Source: Tricholoma matsutake (Eukaryota > Basidiomycota > Agaricomycetes > Agaricales > Tricholomataceae). From it: 64,000 bases of DNA. The translations under genes and the position numbers were made by a program. The notes beneath the pieces were generated by a model. It was not told the origin of the DNA. It saw nothing but the letters and a program-made list of their open reading frames with translations, and did no database searches. Each line of letters starts with the position of its first letter. The stretch's first letter is position 1. This document shows, piece by piece, positions 32,900-43,809 of the stretch. The stretch covers positions 5,890,001 to 5,954,000 of the forward strand of contig AP026539.1 of assembly GCA_026075535.2 (NCBI GenBank), given 5' to 3'.

Positions 32900-34020
32900 G
32901 GCTGTAACTATCAATTATAAAAATAAATTAAAAACACCCACCATGAGCAGTTGCTCATGGCGGCGTTCGTCTCTCCCCAGGTTGTCCCCTGGCCATCTCG
33001 CTCTCCTGTCCCCATTCTTCTCCCCCCCGAACTACCCCACAAGCAGATGCTCGTAGGTGTGGGGCGGGTGTTGTTGTGGGTGTCCCCACTCTCGTCGTTG
33101 TCTCCCTTCCCTCTCGTCTCCCTTCCCTCTTGTCTCCCTTCCCTCTCATCTCCTTCCCCCTTGTCTCTTCCCCCTCACCTTCCACCCTGCGAGCAGGGGC
33201 TCACAGCAGTGGTGGTGGTGGTGTCATCATTGTTGTCATCGCCAGCAGTAGTTTGTAACTATAAAAAGGGAGTTAGAATCGAAAAATGAAATGAGAAAAG
33301 AAAAGAAAACTTACCTAGGACCCCTAATCATCGTCGTTCCACCTGTCATCCACCCTACGAGCAGTGGCTCATAGGGCTGGAGCAGGTGCTGTCATGGTTC
33401 TGTGCCATCATTGTCATTCCACCCACCATCCACCCCATGAGCAGTTGCTCATGAGGCTGGAGGCAGGTGGTGTGTCCTGCATGGTGGGTGTGAGTAGCCA
33501 TTCTTGTCAAAGTTGCACCCATTCCCACCCTGTGAGCAGCTGCTTGTGGCAGTGGTTCTGAGTGCTCGTCGCCGTCGTTGTCAGCAGTACTAGATAATAC
33601 CTAAAAAGGTTCATTAGTAACAAAAAAAAAACTTACCAACGGCCCAAGAGATATCGTTTGACGTCTCTTGGGCCTTTTCTTCATTTGCTTTGCCTTCCTT
33701 TCATTGTTTCCTGCTTGTCCCCTCGTCATTCCATCTCCCAGTCCCAGTCGTCTCCAGTTGCTGCGTTGGGTTGTCATTCCATTTGGCCAAGTCGGCATTG
33801 CCATCATCTTGCCATTTTGCAGTTGTACCCATTCCCACCCCACAAGCAGTTGCTTGCAGCAGTGGTTCTGGGTCCTAGGGTGGTGGCTGTGTCAGCCGTT
33901 GTCATGGTTTTGAGGCTGCGGCATCGTTATAACATAGATAAAACCTATCATTAAGGAAAATTCAGTTAGTTAAACCAAACAACAAAAATCATGTAAAAAA
34001 AGACTTACAAGTGAGCCCAT
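32900..34020 (-). repeat. Hairpin/intron cassette array
   Basis: Hairpins with AGCA/GCT cores lie near 32942-32959 (perfect CATGAGCAGTTGCTCATG), 33045, 33186, 33355, 33437, 33530 and 33840. Minus-strand intron-like segments are 33312-33255 (GTAAGTTTTC...CTAACTCCC...TATAG), 33635-33598 (GTAAGTTTTTT...CTAATGAACCTTTTTAG) and 34008-33931 (GTAAGTC...CTAACTGAA...GATAG). A GGCCCAAGAGA...TCTCTTGGGCC hairpin (33641-33674) sits beside the second donor. Confidence 0.55.
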
Positions 34021-34155
34021 TGTTGGTTATTGGGGTAGGAGGTAAGGAGGAGGCGCCACCATTGCCAGCATTGTTGATGATGTGGCTGTGTTGATTTGTC
34101 ATCACAGCTGGGGCAGTTCATAGAGAGATAAAACTACCTATCTGTAATGAAGCTT

Positions 34156-34239
34156 TAGTCTAACTGTTATATTGCTGACTTAATTGTACTTTATCATGTG
34201 ACTATGAGGGTTCAATCCCTGCGGTAGCCACTGATTTTT
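34156..34239 (+). promoter_or_regulatory. tRNA-like Pol III A/B boxes in end A (right)
   Basis: TAGTCTAACTGTTA (34156-34169), then GGGTTCAATCCC (34208-34219), then TTTTT (34234-34238), a possible Pol III stop. It points rightward, out of the element. It is the counterpart of 27706-27769. Confidence 0.55.
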
Positions 34240-34441
34240 CAGTCAATTATATAAGCAACTCGGACTCCACTCAGACACTTGGACAGTCCTAGGACTCAGC
34301 TTGGACTCAGCTCAGACTGGACATTTAGTTTGGCAGGACTTTCAGCCAAAGAAGTCTGAGCAAAGTCCTCGGACAGTCCTAGGACTGTCCGAGTGTCCAA
34401 GCGGAGTCCACTCGGATTGGGGGGGAGTGTAAAGACCTCCT

Positions 34442-34689
34442 TCAGAGGCACTATTTGATAGCAGCAACACTACTACTCGAAACATTTTACATGAATTTGA
34501 GCTATGAAATTTATTGTAAGCACCTGTACAAATGTACAGGTAGCCATAGCTCCCTTACAATGATTCATGAAGGTTCCACTGGCACACCAACTTCTCCTTC
34601 CAATGGCCTTGTCCTAGGATGGTGATCATGTCAGAAACCTTCAAACTATCGTAAAGTACCCAAACTTAGTAGCAATGCTTGTTCTTAAC
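34442..34689. other. Flank of the SEC27 pseudogene
   Basis: Non-coding, probably the former 3' untranslated region of the pseudogene on its right. It contains the palindrome ACCTGTACAAATGTACAGGT at about 34524. Confidence 0.4.
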
Positions 34690-35485
34690 CTTCCTCAAAG
34701 AGCTCCAGTTTCAGGTCAGGATGTGCAAGAGATGCTGCAATTTTAGGGTGCTTCTTGCCGATGAGGTCTGCTTTCCATGGGTCTACGGCCTTTGATGCTT
34801 GGCTATTTGAAATCATAATGAGGATTGTGTGGACAGATAATAAAGATACAAACCTTGGGGCATATGTGCAAGCAAACAATTCACACACACTTCTGTATTG
34901 CTGAGTGAGAAGCATGTGGTGAATGCCAATTATTCTGACCTTTCTTCTCTGTTGTGTTTCCATATCACCAATGTTGTGCTGCTGGAATAAATAAAAACAC
35001 CTACCAGCTTTTGTGATGAACCCTTCACAGCCTTTCTGATCACCTGTCGCCATCAGGAGTAGCATCCTGTTGCCTGCCCCCCTGAAACACTCATCAGATC
35101 AAAACCATCAAGCTTGGTGATGGATCATACTATCACCAAGGTGGTATCGAGGTTGTCAAGTTGTAGGCCAACTTGAACTTGTGGTTGGCATCAGTGGTTA
35201 CTTGGATGGCAAGTTCTTTGAGGTCTGTAGTAGAGTTAGGTGCCCAACCCCCTCTATTCTGATTTTGGAGAAACATACAGCTTTGTTGACCTTTTGGAAA
35301 GGTGGGAGAAGTTTGGTGACTGGCATCCATAGACAGTGGTTTGGTGACAGGGAGAGGAAGTAGCCATAGATGTGTAGATCCTTGTCTGCAAGGAATACAT
35401 GGTTGTAGGAGAACATGTAACCAAGAAGGTAGGGGGCTATGGACATCTTTACATGAACATTGATGTACACATGAATGTGGACCAC
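34690..35485 (-). pseudogene. SEC27: SEC27 (coatomer beta' subunit) pseudogene fragment
   Basis: Reading leftward, the segments follow the C-terminal half of coatomer beta' (COPB2/Sec27, COPI vesicle coat) in order: APYLLGYMFSYNHVFLADKD, FPKGQQSCMFLQNQNR, KELAIQVTTDANHKFKLAYN, LLLMATGDQKGCEGFI, LFACTYAPR and AVDPWKADLIGKKHPKIAAS followed by a stop after LELFEEG. Intron-like interruptions remain, for example between TYAPR and QASKAV, so this is a duplicated genomic copy, not a processed one. Stops and frameshifts separate the blocks, and the WD40 N-terminal half is absent. The working gene is presumably elsewhere. Confidence 0.72.
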
Positions 35486-35621
35486 TTACTAGTGTTCATT
35501 GCCAACAAAATATGATAGGCAGTTGGTTAACTTGAACGTTGTACTTATTTTACATTCTTATTATTTATTCTACTACTAACTATCAGAGTCTTGAAGGCTT
35601 GGGTGGATAATGAATGATGAA

Positions 35622-35841
35622 GGTGGTGGTTGGAGACAGAGTGGGAAGGCATGCCAACATGTCAGACGTTTGTTGATGTTGCACAAGATGTTTGAGTTTC
35701 AGGTATCCTGGGCTTGCTAAATAAAAGAAAGGCCAACTCTATTTAGCAAGCCCAGGATACCTGAAACTCAAACATCTCATGCAACATCAACAAATGTCTG
35801 ACACTTTTGCACACCTTCCCATTCTGTCTCCAACCACCACC
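35622..35841. repeat. Long inverted repeat, 102-bp arms
   Basis: Arms 35622-35723 and 35740-35841 are reverse complements with about nine mismatches by my count. The 38 bp nearest the 16-nt loop pair perfectly. A transcript would fold into a long hairpin. Flanking sequence shows no target duplication that I can recognise. Confidence 0.9.
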
Positions 35842-36059
35842 TTCCACCCCATGGAAGTCCCATTTCTTTTGTTGTCGGTAGCATAGAATATAAATTAAGT
35901 TACAGTGTTCAATGAAAGCCCATAAGAGTGTAAGACACAAAAGTATGAATAGAATATTGTAAGGGCAGACACGTAAGCCCTAGTCTCTTGCATACCATTT
36001 TTCTGACTGATAAGCTGATACTTTGTGATCCTATGCACAGACAAGAAGCTTTAATTGCC

Positions 36060-37712
36060 AGTATGAGCCAGGTACAAGAGGAAGTTATTTGGTTGTAGAA
36101 CATGACACTCATTCAATTCAGATCCCCAGACCCATTTGCTGCTTTGTTGATATTGAAGCTGGGGTGAATGATGGAAATACTTCAGAGAGTGAGAGCGGGG
36201 AATGGGATTACAGTTTGTTACTATCCACATTCATACACAGCTGCTCTTTCTTTATCAGTCCACTGACCACCCTGCCCTCCCCACTTCTACATTTCTCTGA
36301 ACCCTTGGAATGGCATTTTGCAGAAGGTGAGGTGGTTTGTGTCCATCCCTCATGTCAGAAATGCCTCAACAAAGCTGTTGGAGATAGTTTTGCAGAAGTA
36401 GATTTTCAGATGCAAGAGGGTATAGTGCACATTCCTTTGTCCAATTTACTCAAGTTTTTTCATCCTGGGGAATTTGTTGAAGTCATGGGCGGGCCATTCC
36501 AAGGACAGAGTGGATGGGTTGAAGGTGGCTGGGATAGCATCATCCATGTAGCCATGGAAAATAGATCAGATGATGCTACTGAGGTTTGCGACGTCAAGGT
36601 TGGCCCATTTTTTAACAGTCAGCACTTGAACTAATGCTGGCTTTCAGAGCATTGAAGTTCACATCAATTGCTTGAAAGCCACTACTGCGCCTTTCTTACA
36701 TGTGCAGTCATCCTCTGGCTCAGAAAAACAACTCTGGAATGACCCTATTCCCTGGATTGGGACAACTGTACTTGTATCAAAGCCAGGACATGCAATGAAG
36801 AGCTATCAAGGAATCATCAAAACTTTTCTTTGCAAGCAACTGACAACAAGTGGTCTCCATCTTGTAGCGCAGCTCGCACATTTAGATCCCTCCTGCCCAT
36901 ATAAAATGGTGGTCCTCAATTATGACGATGTCATAGAAGCCCAGTATGTGTATTTGGGGTATCTCCCATGTGTCCCTTCTGAATATATGACTGTTATAGG
37001 TTCAGATGTAAGCTATTTGACTTCATGAAGCTGCAAAGCAAGCTCTTCATTCCTCTTGATTGAGATCATACAGAAACCCAAATACTTCAATGCTCTGCTC
37101 CCTCAAGCTCAGGAAATGTGACTCCCATGCCTGATTGGTCTCCTTCATTGACGCCTGCTTGGAATCCTTCATCCTAAACTCCCATGCCCACTCCATCAAC
37201 CCCTTCCTGGAATTCCTTGGCATCATTGAGGACTAGCCCCAACCCAACTCCTGCAACAGCCATTTCGAGTTCTAGCATCCATCTAGCCTTGCCACAACAC
37301 CCACTTTTAGACTCGCAACTACTTGGTGTCCAGCTAAAAGTAATAACTAACAGTGGGACAGCTAATTATTTGACATACAAGCTACAAGACATCGCGATCA
37401 GTAGATCCGGCATGGGTTTCCCAAAAGCATCCCCATCCAGCCTGCAACAATGGATTACTTGTTGTCATCAAAGGCAAACATTGTGGCAAATATGTGCGGC
37501 AAATTCACCACAGGTATGATCAAGGAACCACAATCATTATCTTGGGCGTTGTGAAGAGCACAGAGAATGCTGCTGACAGCCTCACAGGAGAATGGCTGGA
37601 GCTTGGTGAGGATCATCTCTGCGAAGGTATTGAGACGAATGATGATAAAAAGTGCAACAAACATTTAATGACTGCCCTTCATGAGCAGGCCCACAAAATC
37701 TGTGCAAAATAG
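36060..37712 (+). pseudogene. Spt5-like KOW-domain gene, 5'-truncated and decayed
   Basis: The coding parts match a multi-KOW, Spt5-like protein family common in mushroom genomes, often repeated. Seen in order: PRPICCFVDIEAGVND (acidic N-terminal part); HPGEFVEVMGGPFQGQSGWV (KOW-like, 36459); an intron at about 36592-36648; PWIGTTVLVSKPGHAMKSYQ and VLNYDDVIEAQ (second KOW-like block); a GTAAGC donor near 37013; a Ser/Thr/Pro linker with TPMPTPSTPSWNS; and a last block GLLVVIKGKHCGKYV...HHRYDQGTTIIILGVVKS ending at 37712. The linker has a TAA near 37175 and the frame changes near 37440. The NGN part is missing. Known Spt5 is a transcription elongation factor; function here is not implied. Confidence 0.6.
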
Positions 37713-39077
37713 ATTTAATTTCATTTATAATGTATATAATTCCTATAAATATATTTGAATATTGGTGAACCAGCTCTCAAGCTGGAGTGGTTGGTAAGGT
37801 TTGGTTTTGACTTGTTGCAAGCTGATGGCAGCTACAGGTTGGGCCGCAGCAACACTATCTACCATAAGGTATGTCAGTCTTCATGTTTTCTTAATACCGC
37901 ACACCTGATTTTTGGATGACAAGTTCACCTAAATGGCAAGGAGTTGGATCAAGCAAATTTATTCAGTATCTCTCACCACTAATTTAGTATCTCATACTGT
38001 CTATGTGCTTCATCTTTGTTGCTTCTCTTGCATGCAATCAGGCATCAGCCCCTCTCCTGCATCCTCTTGCTCTCTTCCCCATTTACTCGATTGGAAATTG
38101 AAGTTGAAGACTGGGCCGCTGTAATGGCTGCCCTCTACGTGGATCCTAATGGAAATATTGCCCTCAAAGCCATTTCAAGCCTAAGAAAGTAAGCAAATAG
38201 AGCTTACTTACTGTTTCTTCTGATTTGGGAAAGAAATCAACAGCTATCTTGCTTCTGCTGCTGTTGGTGACTGGATCCACCTGTACACTGGAGTTTGCAT
38301 ACTTGACATCGCCTATGTTTAATCATCAACCTAAATCATCTCTGCAGCTAAACAGGAACTCACCCTGTTTGTTAAATTCTTTTCTATCATCAAAATCTGA
38401 AAAGTGAACACCCCAATACTGATTTTCTGGCAGCCCAAGTTGATTCTCTGGCATGCAATCTGACTGTTTGTCGCCATGTGGTTCTGTGTCAGGTTCAGTC
38501 ACACTTTCTCCACCATTAATCTCACCTTCACTTATGTCATCATTGTCATACACAATGCGGTTGTGAATGGTACCAGCAGTGAGATTATGAGAGGAAGGGA
38601 AGCTCAGAATCATCATGGTGGATTGTGGGTTTAAATTTCTCACTCACCATCCAACGGATTTATAACATTTCTGCTATCAGTTGTGCTTCATACGTTACCT
38701 GATATTTGATGCAAGATCCAGTCAATGCTAGGCAACAGTAGGTTGCCCTGTACCTCTATGTTAAGTTCCTTCCACTGAATGTGTTAATTTACAATAGGGC
38801 AGGGTAAATTTATCAAGACAATGTCTTACTTGAAGCCCTCAATTTTGCAACTCTTCCATTTCACTGGCATCCCCTAGCAACATCCCAAGATCTGGCTCTA
38901 GAACGGTGTGCGGTTGCCATTTTTCTCCATTTTAAGCTAAACTCAACCCTGACGGTATTGATTTTGTGGACCTTTCCTTATGAATGTTGGGCCTTTCCTG
39001 GCATCTTGGATGCAGAGCATCCTTTCCTTGGGTATATAAGGACAGGAAATATTGTATCTCTTCCTCAACCTACTGTC
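37713..39077. other. Mostly non-coding, with weak coding-like pieces
   Basis: Short open stretches occur: EPALKLEWLVRFGFDLLQAD near 37770 (plus), and an acidic minus-strand ORF at 38643-38326 (YDNDDISEGEINGGESVTEP). I cannot link them to a gene. The segment just before 39078 may hold the promoter of the acidic-tailed gene; GGGTATATAAGG lies at about 39029-39040. Confidence 0.35.
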
Positions 39078-41007
39078 ATGGCTAAAGCTTCAACAGCAAA
39101 ATCCAAACAAATTGCGAAGGCAAAGTTAGCGTCGACCACTAGTGGCCAGAAAATGAAAGAGAATTTGATCAGGAAGCCCAGTGCTGGAAGTTAGTATTGT
39201 ATTTTGTTTCCATCAAGGCCCTTATTTATCACTTTACTTGAATAGAGGCGAAGTCAAATAAGCGAGGCAACACTGCCATTAGCAAGACAGTAAAGAAGGA
39301 GCTGCTTGATAAGCAAAGTTCCCAAAGTGAGTATTTTATTTCCATTGAGACTTTTCCTTATTGCTTCACTTCAATAGGTGCAAAATCAAATGAAGAAGTC
39401 TTTCCTGCCAAGATCAAACAACTTACAGGTGAGTCCCATTGCTCTCCTCCATGATATACCATGTTGACCCTTTTAGCTGAGAATGCAGCCTTGCATAAGG
39501 CCAACACTATGAAAGAAAATGTCAGTCCAATGATACCGCGGCCAGAGAAGGGCTCTGCTGGTGACTAATTCAACCTTCAGGCTAAAATGGGCCTTGCAGA
39601 TGATGATGAGTTATATAGTGTTTAAAGGTCCAGTCTGTAGGACCAAAAAAAGACCGAAACTGAACTGAACTGGACCGATTAGGACCGGACCAGTGGTCTA
39701 TTTATGGACTGGTCTTTTTCAGTCCAGTTGCTGGTCTTTTGTTTTGAAAAATATAGTAGGACCGATGAAAAACCAGTTAAAACCAGTTGTGACCGGTCTT
39801 TCATCCCAACGTATGTTGGACTTTACTCCTACACATATTTACTTCATTTTCGGTCCCTGGACCATCAAAAACGGTCAAGAATTGGTTGAGATATGACCCA
39901 AAACATTTTTGTATGAGTATTTTGTTGTATCAGAACCACTTTGATTGCATTGCTTATTACCTGAGCTATAATTTTTTTGTACAGCTATATGACATCATAA
40001 AAGTAACAACAACACACCTAATCATCTGTACCATGGGATTTTATTCATATAACAACCCAAATGAGTGCAACTACAAACTACAAATTACAAACTACAAACC
40101 ACAACTTGAATGCATGTTCTTTTGGTTTTGGCCATATCTCAGTCAAATCTTGACAGAATTGCTTAAATGTTGGATCGGTCTATGGAGCATTACAATCTCT
40201 ATCCATGAATAGAATCTATAAGAGGTAATGGTTATATTTGTTGAGATACATATGGGTTATTTGGCACAATAAACTTTATGACAAAAGACCGGTCCATACC
40301 AGTCTTTTTTTGGTCCATGGACCAATTAGGACCAGTCCTAAAGGGTCCAGTTGTGGTCCTCCAATATCTGGGTCGGTCCTAGACCGGTTGCGGTTGCCAG
40401 TTGCCCCATTTGGAAGTCAAAAACCGGACTGGACTGGACCTTTAAACTAGAGTTATATGGTGCCCTTCGAGTGAGTTACTTTCTTTTTTTATGCTCATTC
40501 TTATCTGAGGATTTGCAGCGCTGTGTTCGAGATGCAGTCAACAAGGCTGGGCTTGACTATAGAGTTAAATGGCACTGCCAACCCAAGCACCTTATTGCCC
40601 AGGTCATTGGGGTGGTATGTTGTTGATTGCCAATATTGTGTAAATTCCCTTTCACCTAGATCCCCTAGGCTCGAGAATGCCATGAGTATTTCGAGTGATT
40701 CCCACATGGGTGGGCATTTGAAGAATTCATCAAGTCTAGTCTCAAGAACAAGTGTGCTTACGCATGTAAACAGGGATATTTCCAAGAACTTGGTAATGCA
40801 AACAATGCAGGGAGCAATGGTCATGAGGAGTCTCTAAATGGTGACATGGGTGATGACGAGGCTGAAGCTGGAAATGGAGAATTTGAAGGCAACGTTGAGG
40901 ATGATGAGCTTGAAGCTGAAAATGGGGAATTCAAAGGTGACATGGAGGATGATGAGGCTGAAGCTGGAAATGGGGAATTCAAAGACAATAATGAGGAGGA
41001 TGCCTAA
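39078..41007 (+). pseudogene. Acidic-tailed gene family, seven exons, disrupted (copy 2)
   Basis: ATG at 39078 follows a TATA-like box by about 40 bp. Exons: 39078-39189, 39246-39326, 39378-39428, 39477-40470 (interrupted by a hAT-like element at 39616-40449), 40519-40614 and 40669-41007. A further short intron between DDELYGALR and RCVRDAVNKAGL is 40471-40518. The N-terminus is Lys/Ala/Ser rich (MAKASTAKSKQIAKAKLAST). The core is AKMGLADDDELYGALR, RCVRDAVNKAGLDYRVKWHC and AFEEFIKSSLKNKCAYACKQ. The C-terminus has three repeats of about 20 residues with DDEAEAGNGEF. Stops TAA at 39566 and TGA at 40696 plus the insertion make it inactive. I do not recognise a function; a nuclear, DNA- or chromatin-related role would only be a guess from composition. 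Confidence 0.6.
39616..40449. mobile_element. hAT-like MITE, 834 bp, GGTCC family
   Basis: Starts TAGTGTTTAAAGGTCCAG and ends CTGGACCTTTAAACTA. Flanked by perfect 8-bp duplications GAGTTATA (39608-39615 and 40450-40457). Removing it and one duplication rejoins an open exon (DDELYGALR). It has dense GGTCC/GGACC subterminal motifs and no transposase. Confidence 0.92.
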
Positions 41008-41619
41008 GTATTTTGGTTGCATATGAGTGGGTATTTTCTCATTTGCAAGATGTTGAATTTTTGTCATTAAAGGTAACATTTTCTGTATTAAACTGGATGT
41101 AATTCAACTCTAATTTTTAATGGTTACTGTCACAAGAATTGCCCCTAAGTGTTTGAATAATTTTCACTCCACTGTTGTGAAAACTCATCATTAGATGTAT
41201 GAATAGTTTCAGTTGGCAAGTTATGAAAATACTTCATTGACAGCATGAAAACTTGTCACTATGGCATGATGAAATAGCCCTGCAAAGTGGATGGATAACC
41301 ACTTTCCTGACCCTCTGAAAATCTTGCAAAAAAAGGGCAAAATCCAGCTATTTGAAATGTAGTTAGTTACTCCATTAAAAAGATGGAAGTCATCCCCAGG
41401 GATGAATTCAACAGGGTATGAATACACACAAATTTTGAGGTGTTTTCAACCTCTTAACTCATCCGTTCTGAGGGAGAATTTTTACAACTTTTAGGGGGTG
41501 TTTTTCTCAAAAAACCAGATGATTTTTATTCTTTTTCAACAGCCATAAAGGACAAAAATTCTACCCTAAATGGATTACTTTCTACTCAATTTCTTCACCT
41601 CAGTGGCTGAAATACCGGT
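41008..41619. other. Non-coding 3' flank of the acidic-tailed gene
   Basis: AT-rich; sequence around 41380-41480 resembles 3180-3310 downstream of copy 1 (GGGATGAATT..., TTTTCAACC/ATCC...ACTCATCC), so gene and flank were duplicated together. Confidence 0.45.
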
Positions 41620-41800
41620 GAGGATGCTCAACCCAGAAACCCAAACAAAACCCACAAAAAGGCTTCAGATGGTATAACACAAGTCAGAGGAAGGATGCGA
41701 GGCCCTCTAGATGTCACCTGTCAGACCGACCATCAAAAAATCCTTGAAAGTCCTCAAAACACATTCTTTTAGCTTCAAACTGCTTCAACAAGCAGTTGTT

Positions 41801-43005
41801 TTATGCATCTCCATCCATGATCACCCATTTTATGTTGACACAGGAGCCACCATCCATATTTCTCCTGATCAATCAGATTTCATCACACTTCATGCTATTA
41901 CCCCACAATCAGTTTGAGGTGTCGGGGGTTCTTCTATCTCTGCGATCAGCATGGGAGATATCAAACTCTGCATTGCCCAAGGCACATCAATCATTTTACC
42001 TGATGCACTCTATGTTCCAAATGTGGCAGTGCACTTGATCTCAGTTAGCTTGCTTACAAATGATTTGAATGCTGCAGTGCATTTTGATGAATCGTTGTGC
42101 TGGATCACAAATAAGTCCACTGGTGCCCACATAGCCCAAGGCATCCTGTCACCCAACAAGAAACTTTATTCTCTCTTACTACACTCTGCCTCTGCTGAAC
42201 ATGTCTTCACCATCCACTCAGCCCCTAACATTATCACCTGGCATCGTCATCTAGGGCATGCAAACTATCAAGCTTTGCAAGACATGGCACAAAAAGGGAC
42301 AATCACTGGTATGCCTGCACAATCCTCCTTTAAACCTCCTAAATGTGAATCTTGTATCCTTGGAAAACAGACCCACTCACCTGTTCCTAAGAAGCACACA
42401 GAGGGGGAAGGACATAGGGCTATGCAAAAATTGGAAAAAGTTTGGGTACATCTTTTGGGACCACATGATGTAAAGTCATGTTCTGGGAATTCATACATCA
42501 TGAATATCATGGATGATTATACCTCACACCCATGGTCCATACCACTTAAGCATAAGGATGATGCATTTCCTGAACTCAAGACATGGGAGCTAGCAGGAGA
42601 AAAGGAGACTGGCCTGCAAGTGGAGACATACATCACAGACAATGGCAAACTCAGGTCACACAAAGTCAAAGCCTGGCTAAAGGCGAGAGGAACTGATCAT
42701 AAATTTACTGCACCTTATACCTCAGCTCACATTGGTCATGTTGAACATATGCACAGGATGCTAATGGGGAAGGTGCGCACCATGCACATTTACACCAACT
42801 TACTGCCTTATAAAAGGCTCTACCCCTTGGGAGAAATGGCACAGATGACAACCTGATTACTCTTACATGAGGGAGATTGGTTGTAAAGCATACATTTTTA
42901 TCCAGAACAGAAACATTGAAACAACCCAAAAATTTATGAACATTCAATCGAATGTGTACTCATTGGCTATGAGCTCAAATCAAAAGTGTATCACTGTTAC
43001 AATGC
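41801..43005 (+). pseudogene. copia protease-integrase, fragment
   Basis: Protease core YVDTGATIHISPDQ at about 41830, then integrase: HRHLGHANYQAL and CESCILGKQ (zinc site), NIMDDYTSH and YITDNGKLRS (Asp residues), IGHVEHMHRML (Glu). A deletion near 42810 removes the LWDEFYL-type segment found in the 10-15 kb copy, and a TGA lies near 42853. It ends in SKVYHCYNA, where LTR sequence takes over. Confidence 0.85.
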
Positions 43006-43809
43006 AATGATTTTTGAGATGTTGCAATGATTTTTGAGGTGTTGCAATATTTTTTGAGGTTTTTTTGAAGAAGTCTCGAGGAATTTCGAGTGCGCAAATA
43101 TGTTCAGACACAAGATCGGGGGACTAGACAAGTAGTAGAAGCAAAGCAAAGGCAAATTGAGGGAAATGAGAGCAAAAATAGCGTAATGCGAGAAATCTCA
43201 AGGAATTTTGAGGAATTTTGAGGAAGTTTAGCATAAAACACCAAACTTTGGACTGAATAAGACTAAACTGAACTCTCAAATCACTGTGATCTGGGAGGAA
43301 GACAATGACTTTCTTGTTCTTCTTTGTATCTAGTACATCTTTTTATATAAAATAAAGAAAGTACCTAAAAAGGCTAGAAAACATGAGGCAAACATGTGGA
43401 AAACTCAAGGCAAAAGACAATAGAAGTATATCAGAACAATAAATTGAGACTAGAAAGGGTGAATATAACACATGATGAAGAAATAATAAGAAAGAATAGC
43501 TAAAAGCGGACTGTCCTTGTTATAAATTGCATAAAACATCAGAAACTGCATCAAGCGGATTGTATGCATGCACATGTGGTCAAAATGTGTTCGATATACT
43601 CGAGATAGTGTCCCATGTGTCCAGCATGCGTTTGAAGATCATTCGAATAGGAAATACTGTGTCTGAAGATGTTTTTCGAGGTTCAAGGTTTTTTGAAGAT
43701 TTTCGAAGTTTCTTCGGACTTTGTTCGTGGCCCGAAATCGGTGCGATATTGTTCGACAATGGTAGGGGATATGTCTGGCATGTGTGTGATGACCATTCGG
43801 ATAGCGAAA
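43006..43809 (-). repeat. Middle part of the TGATAGG-family LTR
   Basis: Reverse complement of about 59280-60050, including GGGGGACTAGACRAGTAGTAG, the TTTTATATAA box region with AAGATGTACTAGATAC, and GGTAGGGGATATGTCTGGCA. The TTTTATATAA sequence (about 43343) may be the LTR promoter. Confidence 0.75.

Larger units (their letters stand above)
32005..34441. mobile_element. Non-autonomous element with tRNA-like ends and hairpin array
   Basis: Left end TTTACACTCCCCCC and right end GGGGGGGAGTGTAAA are inverted repeats, followed inward on both sides by GGACTCC/GGAGTCC units. Each end then carries a different tRNA-like segment. The middle (32900-34020) is an array of hairpin/intron cassettes. A solo LTR (32529-32894) is a later insertion, so the element itself is about 2.07 kb. 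It is inserted right after gypsy gag. I cannot recognise a target duplication. A second copy starts at 62045. No protein gene is evident, so any transposase must act in trans. Confidence 0.6.

Noticed and set aside
34156..34239. Possible genuine tRNA gene
   Set aside because: A and B boxes are good but acceptor and anticodon arms do not pair, and a related copy occurs at a second transposon end.
27486..34441. One 7-kb composite transposon bounded by two inverted copies of end A
   Set aside because: The element at 32005 has its own left end (end B), the two end A copies differ by indels, and gypsy sequence fills the space; two separate insertions are simpler, though the composite cannot be excluded.
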